A stretch of 64,000 nt of DNA from an uncultured Clostridia bacterium (lineage in GTDB: Bacteria; Bacillota; Clostridia; Christensenellales; Borkfalkiaceae), in contig CAKQKI010000001.1 in NCBI GenBank assembly GCA_934248055.1, positions 418,867 to 482,866 on the forward strand, in the 5' to 3' direction. A model generated the notes under the pieces. The model was not told the origin of the DNA, ran no database searches, and saw only the letters and a program-made list of their open reading frames with translations. A program made the position numbers and the translations under genes. Within the stretch, counting starts at the first letter, position 1. The number at the start of each line of letters is the position of its first letter. Below, piece after piece: positions 8,515 through 17,000 of this stretch.

Positions 8515-10299
8515 TTACTCGGTTTTTATGCCGGCGTTTTCAAGAAGCGTTTTCCACGTCGCGCTGTCTAAACGCTGACCGTTGAATATCGTTTCGGCGG
8601 TTATTCCGTTTACAAACGCGGGAATAAGCCCATTCTGATTTTTTTCGTTTTTCACATTGAAATAACTAGTCACGCCTCCGAAACCGAAAAGGAAATTAGA
8701 TAAATTCTTATACTGAATCGGGTTATCCGAAGCGATAGTAAGAACGTCTGATTTCTTTCTGATTTCTTTAAGACTCGTGTAATAATAATCGCCGAGTTTA
8801 GTTTCGTCGTAATTATAATTTATGGGAATGTTCATGCCCAAAAATTCGGTAAACGTTGCAAGTTCTTTTTCGGTGTAAAGGAATTTAAGGAAATCGAGAA
8901 CCGCTCTTTTTCTTCCTTCTTTCTCTTCAACCCGCTTGTTTACGAACATAAACGACGAGCCTACGTTGAAAATCGTGTTTTTCTTTCCTTCGCCTTCTTT
9001 TACCGAACCTTTCAACTGAGTGGGTAAGCACATATAACTGAGATTACGCGGCGCTCCCCCGCTCGACATCGCCCACAGTTCAAACGGCTGAAGGCTGCTT
9101 AACTGCGCTTCGTGGTACCAGTAAGTACCGTCTATATACATTGCCACTCTGTTCGTTTTGCCGGGAGCGATAAAATTCATCTGAACGGCGTCAGCGCTGG
9201 CAGAAGACTTTAAAGTGTCTTCATGGAACCATTCGTTGTCGTAAGCAAGTTGCATAAACGAAAGCGCGTAATACCTTGAAGCCATGTCGTACATTCTGTA
9301 ACCGTTTTCATTGTTTAAAACCACTTTTTCGGTTTCGGGCATTAAAATTCTCGTATCGTTAAAAAAGAATTCGCCTTTTTTAAAACCTTTAACGAGTTCC
9401 ACGGGCTTATCCGAAAAATTCGCGGTAACGCTTTTCATGGTTTCATAACCTTCGAGAGCCGCCCATATAGCCTGCGGCATGTGGAAGGAATAAGAAGAAC
9501 CGTCGGGAATAGTAAAAGGAGCGGTGCCTAAAGATTTTATTTTCTCGCAAAGTTTTGCAAGTTCTTCCAGAGAAGACGGCAAACCGTCGTCTAAAGTGCC
9601 GTACTCGCCGTCGGGACCGCACGATTTCTGCATATCGGAAGGATCCACGAATTTTACGTTTTCTTTGAATATTTTGCTTTCATAGTCTATGGATGCGGTT
9701 GCGCCTTCTTTCGCAAAATAAAGTCCCAACTCGTTAAAATAGTCTACGTCGTAAGTAATGCTGTTGTACCACTCGTAGTGCGGAAGCCCGTAATAATGGC
9801 GGACGCCGTCGCTGCTTTCAAAGCCGAGCAATCTTTTTTCAACGTCTTTATCGATGGTTAATTTCTGATCGTTTTTGATATAGTCGATAACTTCGTCCAA
9901 CTGCATAAGGTTGCCCGAAGCAGAGTGTCTGTAAAAATCCGTCTTTGCCTCGTCAAGATAAATATCTTCACCTGCGCTGGCAAGCGTGTCGTAAGGTATC
10001 TTTTTGTTTGGACTTACCCTTATCGTAACGCCTTTTTTGCCGGTTTCGTAAATTTCGTCTTTCTTCGCTTCGGAAAATCTTTTAGCGGCGTTACGAATCC
10101 AACTTATCGCGTTGTTTCTCGTGCCGGTTCCTTCAAGAAGAAGAACGCTTATTTCGGTAGCGGCTACGCCGCCTGTTCCGCCACCGCCGCCGTTACCGCC
10201 GTTTCCGCCGTTACCCGATTTATTGCAGGCAGTTGCGCCGAAAACCATTGCGCCGGCAAGCGTTGCGCAGGCTAATTTTTTAATTAAACTATTTTTCAT
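8515..10299 (-). CDS. Extracellular sugar-binding lipoprotein of CUT1 ABC importer
   Basis: A 594-residue lipoprotein: signal peptide, lipobox VFGATAC, then an asparagine/glycine-rich linker (SGNGGNGGNGGGG) tethering a family 1 solute-binding fold. Landmarks are TEISVLLLEG at the first strand, LPSSLEELAKLCEKIKSL in the first lobe, and a C-terminal lobe with AVLDFLKFLYTEKELATF. The length is that of the larger LplA-like binding proteins. Its position directly before two permeases fixes its role as the capture component. AAAAGGA lies nine bases before the ATG. A palindromic hairpin precedes the gene. Ligand unknown. Confidence 0.88.
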   Translation of the reverse strand: MKNSLIKKLACATLAGAMVFGATACNKSGNGGNGGNGGGGGTGGVAATEISVLLLEGTGTRNNAISWIRNAAKRFSEAKKDEIYETGKKGVTIRVSPNKKIPYDTLASAGEDIYLDEAKTDFYRHSASGNLMQLDEVIDYIKNDQKLTIDKDVEKRLLGFESSDGVRHYYGLPHYEWYNSITYDVDYFNELGLYFAKEGATASIDYESKIFKENVKFVDPSDMQKSCGPDGEYGTLDDGLPSSLEELAKLCEKIKSLGTAPFTIPDGSSYSFHMPQAIWAALEGYETMKSVTANFSDKPVELVKGFKKGEFFFNDTRILMPETEKVVLNNENGYRMYDMASRYYALSFMQLAYDNEWFHEDTLKSSASADAVQMNFIAPGKTNRVAMYIDGTYWYHEAQLSSLQPFELWAMSSGGAPRNLSYMCLPTQLKGSVKEGEGKKNTIFNVGSSFMFVNKRVEEKEGRKRAVLDFLKFLYTEKELATFTEFLGMNIPINYNYDETKLGDYYYTSLKEIRKKSDVLTIASDNPIQYKNLSNFLFGFGGVTSYFNVKNEKNQNGLIPAFVNGITAETIFNGQRLDSATWKTLLENAGIKTE

Positions 10300-10323
10300 A
10301 CTGTTTTGTCCTTTTATTTTTAC

Positions 10324-10352
10324 TTTGCAGGCGGTTATTGCCCGCCTGCAAA
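10324..10352 (-). other. Intercistronic hairpin upstream of the binding lipoprotein
   Basis: TTTGCAGGCGG and CCGCCTGCAAA form an 11-bp perfect stem with a 7-base loop between the 969-residue repeat protein and the solute-binding gene. On the coding strand it is followed by AAAG, not T-rich sequence, so it probably protects or processes the downstream mRNA rather than terminating it. Confidence 0.6.
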
Positions 10353-10359
10353 AAATTTT

Positions 10360-13269
10360 TTAAACTTTAGCGCCGTTTATATAAACGTCAAGTCCGCTTA
10401 CGCCTGTATAGGGCGTTACGGTTTTATCGGCATTGTTCGTGCATGCAAGACCTAAAAGCGATTTTACTTTTACCGTGCAACCCGTAAAGGTATTTTCGGT
10501 GTATCCGGCGGGATAACTGTAACCATATGCGCAACTTCCGAATAAGGTATCTACGTTTACGTCGCTTGCATTTACCGTAACGTTTATGAAATTGTTATTG
10601 TATGCGCCCATACTCGTTACAAGTCCGCTATCCGCTCCGTCCGGAATTTGAGTTATTCCGTCGTATAATGTACCGCCAGCAGTTCTTGCTTTTGCGTTTA
10701 TGGTAACGCCATTTAATGTTGCGCCGATCATTGAAAACCCTAATGCCATAAAATTCGAATTGTATTGATTCAAAGTTATTGTAAGGTTTTTAATTAACGC
10801 GCCGTTGCCGATAATTCCGAATATACCGGGCTCTGCTATGAATTCCTGTATGTTTTTACCGTTGCCATCGAACGTTCCCCTGAATCCGTTTTCAGGATTG
10901 CTTGCTAATCTTGCCAAGCCATCATAGCCGCTCTGATACCAGTTGCCGGATATCAAATTTTCAATCAACCTGTAATACCCGTATCTGACGGTTACGTTAT
11001 TTTTATAACTAAGATACAAAGCAGATTTAAGTTCGTCAAACGTTGAAATTTCTTTGGTTACAACGAGAACGGTTGCGGTTAATCTATAATACGCGCCGTC
11101 TTTTTCAACAATCATTACAAGGGGCTGTTCGCCGTGCTTTAATTGATTTGCCTTGTATTCATCTGATAAGGTAAGCGTACCGTTATTATACGACGCTTTT
11201 TCGCCGCCTATCGTTGCCGATAAAACCGTTGCGGCAGAATAGTCGCCTAAATCTAACGCATAATCGTTTCCGTTTGTTAAAACGATTTCTTTCGTTCCGC
11301 TTATGTTAACGGAGGTTGCAACGAATTCAACGTTAACGGTAAGGTTAAAGTGCATAAAGTAACCTTTTTCGTTTTTAGCGGTGATTGCAAAAGTTTTAGT
11401 GCCTTCGTCGGAAGCGTTAAACGCGTCGGTATTTATCGTAAGAACGCCGCCGTTAAAAGTATACGCGGTGAAAGCGTTTTCGCCGAGTTTGATTTCGGTG
11501 ATTTCGGCAACGTCTGCAAGCGCATATTCATACGCCTGACCTATCGTCAGTTTTTCGGTTGCGGTTTCGTCCGCTCTGGGAACGATTACCGTAAGTCCGC
11601 TGACTCCCATAGCCGTCGTTACGGTTTTATTGGTATAGTTCGTACATTCAAGACCTTTAAGCGATTTTGCTTTTACCGTGCAACCTTCATACTTGTTTTT
11701 AACGTAATTTTCAGGATAAGTGAATTCATGGCACGTGCCGAATAACGTATCTATATCAAAATCTTCAACGTTTATATTTACGTTTTTCAGCGTGTTGTTA
11801 TATGCGCCCATGCACGTAAGCAATCCGCTTTTTCCTGCGGGTATTTCGGCTATGCCGCTTGAGCCTTTGAGTATGCTTACGGTTACCGTATCCATGGTTG
11901 CCCCTATCATAGAATATCCGAACGAATTATTTAAACTTGTATTGCCGCCCTGATATTGCCTGATAGCAACGTTAAGATTTTTTATTAACGCGCCGTTGCC
12001 GATAACCCCGAGAAGTCCGCCCTTGTAAAACCATGACGTGATAGTTTTATTATTTCCGTCAAACGTGCCGCGGAAGCCGATTTCAGAGTTATTTTTCTGC
12101 GCAACCGTCCAGCTGTCTGAATATTCAGACGTAAACCAATCGACCGAATCAATATCTTTTTTCAATCTGTAATAACCGTATTTTGCGTTATTAGCATTAG
12201 CTGTAAACGCCGTTTTAAGTTCGTTTAACGTCGAAATTTCCTTAGTAACTATACGAAGGTTTTTATTTACGTTGGTATACTGCCCGTTGTTCTCTACCGT
12301 TAAGGTAAGCGTCTGCTCGCCGTGCTTTACAAGGCGGGCTTTAAAATCGGCGTTTAAAATTACGTTGCCGTCCGCAAACGACACCACTTTGCCGCCTATC
12401 GTCGCTTTAACCACGGTTCCTTCGATAGCGCCCACGTTTGCGGCGTAAGATTCGGTGCTTGCTAAAACTATTTCGGTTGTGCCGTCAAGATTTGTTTCCG
12501 ATACCGTTTTAATAACGCTTTCCATTCCCGCGGGTACGGTAACGGTGTTTTTTGCAAGAATTACTTTCTGCGAAAGGTCCGTTCCGCCGTCCTGCGCGGC
12601 TTTTAACGTTTCAGCCTGCTCGTTTGTTTCTACGTTTACGGGATAATTCGCCGTTCCGAACCATGATAATTCTTCGCTTGCAAAAACGGATTTTGCGTAT
12701 TCTTCGTTTATAAGAGCGGTTGCGTTTACAACGCCGTATAAATTGCCCCTTACTTTTTCATAATTAACGGTGGCAAAAGTATTGGCGCCGTCTTTTACGT
12801 AATACGCCAAAGCGCACATATCGAGCGTTCTGTTTTGCACGAGAACGTTTGATATTACCACGTTTGCGTAATAAAAACCGTCGTCGCCGCTATAAATTCT
12901 ACCTTTATCGGCAACCATTATTTTTGCGGGTACTTTACTGCCCGTAGCGGAAGTAGCCGCAGTAACGATTGCGTTAAAATCTTTTGCCGCGTCGAAAACG
13001 GCGCGCGGCGCAACGAGAAATTTAAGAGTAATTTCGTTATTGTCGATTTGCGTTTTTACGCTTTCGTTCATTTTAACTTTAAAACGAATTCCCGCGCCGT
13101 CTGTAAGTCTTAAAGTAAGACCGCTGTCGTCCATAACGAAAACGTCACCGGTTGCCGCGTCTGCCTTTGCAGCGTTTGCGTTAAAAGTGAAAAACGCGCA
13201 AAGAGTAGAAGCAAAGATAACGGCGAAAACCGATATTAAGCATAATTTAATTCTTTTAATCGCTTTCAT
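10360..13269 (-). CDS. Secreted two-unit GTFDGNG repeat surface protein
   Basis: A 969-residue protein with a classical signal peptide (MKAIKRIKLCLISVFAVIFA, cleavage near NANA-AKA). Residues about 40-220 form an N-terminal domain with the GAGIRFKVKMNES motif. Two large repeat units follow, each built as an Ig-like part (GTKEIVLTNGNDYALDLG), a KYGYYRL/RYGYYRL strand, the GFRGTFDGN core, IGNGALIKNL, and a conserved end (NTFTGCTVKVKSLLGLAC). The pattern resembles parallel beta-helix or GLUG-type adhesin repeats. No anchor is visible at the C-terminus (VSGLDVYINGAKV). The last 1.24 kb is nearly identical at DNA level to the end of the giant phosphatase protein gene. GGGGAAAG precedes the ATG. 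Function unknown; likely a surface partner of the giant protein. Confidence 0.75.
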   Translation of the reverse strand: MKAIKRIKLCLISVFAVIFASTLCAFFTFNANAAKADAATGDVFVMDDSGLTLRLTDGAGIRFKVKMNESVKTQIDNNEITLKFLVAPRAVFDAAKDFNAIVTAATSATGSKVPAKIMVADKGRIYSGDDGFYYANVVISNVLVQNRTLDMCALAYYVKDGANTFATVNYEKVRGNLYGVVNATALINEEYAKSVFASEELSWFGTANYPVNVETNEQAETLKAAQDGGTDLSQKVILAKNTVTVPAGMESVIKTVSETNLDGTTEIVLASTESYAANVGAIEGTVVKATIGGKVVSFADGNVILNADFKARLVKHGEQTLTLTVENNGQYTNVNKNLRIVTKEISTLNELKTAFTANANNAKYGYYRLKKDIDSVDWFTSEYSDSWTVAQKNNSEIGFRGTFDGNNKTITSWFYKGGLLGVIGNGALIKNLNVAIRQYQGGNTSLNNSFGYSMIGATMDTVTVSILKGSSGIAEIPAGKSGLLTCMGAYNNTLKNVNINVEDFDIDTLFGTCHEFTYPENYVKNKYEGCTVKAKSLKGLECTNYTNKTVTTAMGVSGLTVIVPRADETATEKLTIGQAYEYALADVAEITEIKLGENAFTAYTFNGGVLTINTDAFNASDEGTKTFAITAKNEKGYFMHFNLTVNVEFVATSVNISGTKEIVLTNGNDYALDLGDYSAATVLSATIGGEKASYNNGTLTLSDEYKANQLKHGEQPLVMIVEKDGAYYRLTATVLVVTKEISTFDELKSALYLSYKNNVTVRYGYYRLIENLISGNWYQSGYDGLARLASNPENGFRGTFDGNGKNIQEFIAEPGIFGIIGNGALIKNLTITLNQYNSNFMALGFSMIGATLNGVTINAKARTAGGTLYDGITQIPDGADSGLVTSMGAYNNNFINVTVNASDVNVDTLFGSCAYGYSYPAGYTENTFTGCTVKVKSLLGLACTNNADKTVTPYTGVSGLDVYINGAKV
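10371..11610. repeat. 1.24-kb direct repeat, copy A
   Basis: This segment, which encodes the C-terminal repeat unit of the 969-residue protein, matches 14076-15321 almost base for base over long stretches, with a few small indels (offset 3705 at one end and 3711 at the other). Silent positions are conserved, which indicates recent duplication or gene conversion rather than only shared protein ancestry. Confidence 0.85.
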
Positions 13270-13283
13270 TTTCTTTCCCCCTT

Positions 13284-13430
13284 TTAACTGCTGAGCCCCG
13301 AATTAGTGAAATCCCACTCGCAGTCATCAAGCAAATGGTCTTTGCCGGTAGACTCGGTGATGACGTCAACTTCATTGCCGAGATAAACAATTTTTATGCT
13401 CGGCTTTGCGTAATTTGCATAATTTTTCAT
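13284..13430 (-). CDS. 48-residue peptide of the clostridial KPxIxIV...DVITxS type
   Basis: A short open frame with a near-perfect AGGAGGAG ribosome site four to five bases before ATG at 13430, ending in TAA at 13284. The peptide starts MKNYANYAKPSIKIVYLGN, continues EVDVITEST and ends with an acidic, tryptophan-containing tail (DDCEWDF) and GLSS. There is no signal peptide or membrane segment. Small proteins with the same plan (Lys/Tyr-Pro start, IxIV strand, DVIT plus serine, acidic tail) are common and uncharacterised in Clostridia, as far as I recall. It lies between two surface-protein genes in the same operon. The strong ribosome site and the tight fit between neighbours argue that it is real. 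It could be a precursor peptide or an accessory factor; no modification enzyme or peptide exporter is nearby. Confidence 0.7.
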   Translation of the reverse strand: MKNYANYAKPSIKIVYLGNEVDVITESTGKDHLLDDCEWDFTNSGLSS

Positions 13431-13448
13431 AATGCTCCTCCTACATTT

Positions 13449-14039
13449 TCAATCGTTCGGCAAAACGCCTATTTTTGTGTTTTTGTTCCACCTTGCGATC
13501 AGTTTCATATTTTTTTCAACGACGCAGGTATTAAAATCCCACATCGTATCGCCGTTAAACCAGCCTATAAATTCGTATTCGTAAACCGAATCGGAAACGA
13601 TTTCTTTTATTTTCGGCTTAACCGCCTTACCGTCGGACGCGCCGTAAGTTATCTTCTGACTTGCAACAGGCTCGCCGACTTCCGTAACGAAAGTTACAAC
13701 GTAAACTTCGGGGGTCCATTTTGCAACGAGAGTAACGTTTGAAATTACTTTATCCGTTTCGAACGACCACTTTTTATCGCCGTCGAACCAGCCGACGAAT
13801 ACGTAATGTTTTTTTTGGGGATCGTCGGGCTTGTTGACCGTTCCGTCCCGATTGCTTACGGTTTTTAACGTAATAACCCCGTCCGACTCAAAGAAAACGG
13901 AATATTGCGAAGCGGCGTTTCCCGAGCCGCCCGCATTGTTTCCCGAGCCGCCCGACGAATTACCGCCCGAGCAACCCGTAATAACGAGCGCCGCCATAAT
14001 TAAAACCATAACGGTAGTTATAAATTTTTTAATATTCAT
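13449..14039 (-). CDS. Lipoprotein with two InlB-type (Flg_new) repeats
   Basis: A 196-residue lipoprotein: signal peptide, lipobox VITGC, a Gly/Asn/Ser-rich linker, then two Listeria-Bacteroides repeats of the InlB B-repeat family. They are recognised by VFVGWFDGDKKW...LVAKWT and EFIGWFNGDTMW...LIARWN. These repeats are small beta-grasp-like surface modules found in adhesins. There is nothing else in the protein, so it is probably a short surface accessory. Only a weak GGACGG ribosome site is visible, and the gene begins 25 bp after the giant protein gene, suggesting coupling. Ligand unknown. Confidence 0.8.
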   Translation of the reverse strand: MNIKKFITTVMVLIMAALVITGCSGGNSSGGSGNNAGGSGNAASQYSVFFESDGVITLKTVSNRDGTVNKPDDPQKKHYVFVGWFDGDKKWSFETDKVISNVTLVAKWTPEVYVVTFVTEVGEPVASQKITYGASDGKAVKPKIKEIVSDSVYEYEFIGWFNGDTMWDFNTCVVEKNMKLIARWNKNTKIGVLPND

Positions 14040-14064
14040 AAGAAAACCGTCCGTTTAATTATTT

Positions 14065-17000
14065 TTAAGCCAAAGCGCCGTTTATATAAACGTCAAGTCC
14101 GCTTACGCCTGTATACGGCGTTACGGTTTTATCGGCATTGTTCGTGCATGCAAGACCTAAAAGCGATTTTACTTTTACCGTGCATTTCGTAAAGGTATTT
14201 TCGGTGTATCCGGCGGGATAACCGTAACTATATGCGCAACTTCCGAATAAGGTATCTACGTTTACGTCGCCTGCATTTACCGTAACGTTTATGAAATTGT
14301 TATTGTATGCGCCCAAACTCGTAACAAGCCCGCTATGACTATTCGTGGGAATTGCAGTTACTCCGTCATATACTACTGTGCCGTCGGACGACGTTCCTGC
14401 CTTTGCGCTTATTGTAACGTTTTCTAACGTTGCGCCGATCATTGAAAACCCTAACGCCATAAATCTCGATTCGTATCGGCTCATCTCTATGGTAAGTTTT
14501 TTAATTACCGCGCCGTTGCCGATAATTCCGAATATACCCGGTTCCGCCACGAACGTCTGTATCTTTTTGCCGTTACCGTCGAACGTTCCCCTGAATCCGT
14601 TTTCAGGATTACTTGCTAATTTCGTCAACTCATCATAGCCACTCTGATACCAGCCACTCGAAGATAAATCTTTCATCAATCTGTAATACCCGTATCTGAC
14701 GGTTACGTTATTTTTAAAACTAAGATACAAAGCAGATTTAAGTTCGTCAAACGACGTAATTTCTTTGGTTACAACGAGAACGGTTGCGGTTAATCTATAA
14801 TACGCGCCGTCTTTTTCAACTATCATTACAAGGGGCTGTTCGCCGTGTTTTAATTGATTTGCCTTGTATTCATCTGATAAGGTAAGCGTACCGTTATTAT
14901 AAGTCGCGTTTTCGCCGCCGATAGTTACGGAATGAGCCGTTGCTCTCGAATATTCGCCTAAATCCAACGCATAATCGTTTCCGTTTGTTAAAACGATTTC
15001 TTTCGTTCCGCTTATGTTAACGGGGGTTGCGTCAAGATCGACGGCAACGGTAAGGTTAAAGTACATAAAGTAACCTTTTTCGTTTTTAGCGGTGATTGCA
15101 AAAGTTTTAGTGCTTACGTCGGAAGCGTTAAACGCGTCTGCATTTATCGTAAGAACGCCGCCGTTAAAAGTATACGCGGTGAAAGCGTTTTCGCCGAGTT
15201 TGATTTCGGCAATTTCGGCAACGCCCGCAAGCGTATATTCATACGCCTGACCTATCGTCAGTTTTTCGGTTGCGGTTTCGTCCGCTCTGGGAACGCTTAC
15301 CGTAAGTCCGCTGACTCCCGCAGCCGACAATATCGTTTTTTCGGCATTGTTCGTGCATGCAAGACCTAAAAGCGATTTTACTTTTACCTTGCAACCCGTA
15401 AAAGTATTTTCGGTGTATGCGGGGGGATAACCGTAATGCGCGCAACTTCCGAATAAGGTGTCTATATCCGTTTCCTGAGCGTTTATCGTTAACTTATTGA
15501 AAGTGTTGCCGTATGAGAATATGCCCGTAAGCAATCCCGAAACAAAATTATTTCTTATTTCGGTTATGCCGTTGCCATCCCGTTTATCCACGTTCACATT
15601 AACGTTATCAATAGTTGCGCCTATCATACTGTAGCCGAAAAGCATGAACGATTCTGGTTTTTCCTGTTTGTATCTGTATACGTTCATATTAAAGGTTACG
15701 TTTTTAATTACGGCGCCTTTACCTACGTATCCGAACAAACCCGTGATGTTAAACGTTTCTCTTACGGAATATCCGTTTCCGTCAAACGTTCCGCGGAAGC
15801 CTAACTCGCCGTTGGCGTTTTTCCATATACCGCCTGAAATGTCGTTTTCGCTCTGATACCAGTTATAGCCGATTAAATTATTCTTTAATCTGTAGTATCC
15901 GAATTTTACGTTGTTATTAAACTTGAGCGCCGTTTTAAGTTCGTCAAACGTTGAAATTTCTTTGGTTATTACAAGAACTTTTGTGGTTACGGCGTAATAC
16001 TTTCCGCCTTTCTGAACGATAACTTTCAAGGTCTGTTCGCCGTGCTTTACAAGATTTTCTTTATATTCTTTCGTTAAGGTAAGTTTACCGTTATTATACG
16101 ACGCTTTTTCGCCGCCTATCGTTGCCAATATACCCGTTGCGGCAGAATATTCGCCTAAATCCAGCGTATAATCGTTTCCGCTTGTTAAAACGATTTCTCT
16201 TATACCTGTTAAGCCGACTTCTTCCGCAGGAACGGTTACGGTTACCGTGAGATGAATCATTACGTTTCTATTTCCGATTTTACCCGAAAGCGTAAGAACC
16301 TGAACGCCGACTTCCGAATCGTTGAAACTTTCGGTTAAAGTGAGTTTGCCGTTTGCGAAGTTAAAGCCCGTAATAACTCTTTCGCCGATTTTAACGGAAG
16401 TAATTTCGGTTACGTCGCTATTGTTTTCACCTATACTAAATTCCGCGCTCGCGCCTAAAACGGCAACGTTGCTTTCGGATTCGTAATAACGCACGTACGT
16501 GAGAGTTATCCCTTCGACAGACTCTATTTTTATTACTTTTTCGCCCAAATATTCCTTACTAGTGGTAACGCACAAAAGTCCGCCGATAGATTTTACGTTT
16601 ATTCTGCAATCGGAAAATACGTTGGCTTTTCTGTGGTCGTAGTTCCAGTAACTGCAACCGAATAACGTATCTACGTCGCCGTCTGAATTGATTTCCACGT
16701 TTTTATATTCCGTGGAATGACTCATAAGCCCCGTAATTACGCCGCCTTCGGTCGTTTCGGACGAAGATTCGCCGCTCTTTATATTGACGGTTACGTTTTC
16801 AAACGCAGCGTCTCTTACCGAGCGGGCAAAAACAGTTCTTCCGTCGGAATAGCCGTACGCGTTGACGGTTAAGTTTTTAATCACCGCGCCTTTTCCGACA
16901 AGACCGAACAAGCCGTTGATTTCGGCGGTGCCGCTTATCGAGTTGCCGTTGCCGTCAAGCGTTCCCCTGAACCCGTAAAGACCGTCTACGTTCTGCCAGT

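Noticed and set aside
13284..13430. Bacteriocin or RiPP precursor
   Set aside because: No leader-peptide cleavage motif, modification enzyme, peptidase or exporter is found nearby; only a general small-protein call is supportable.
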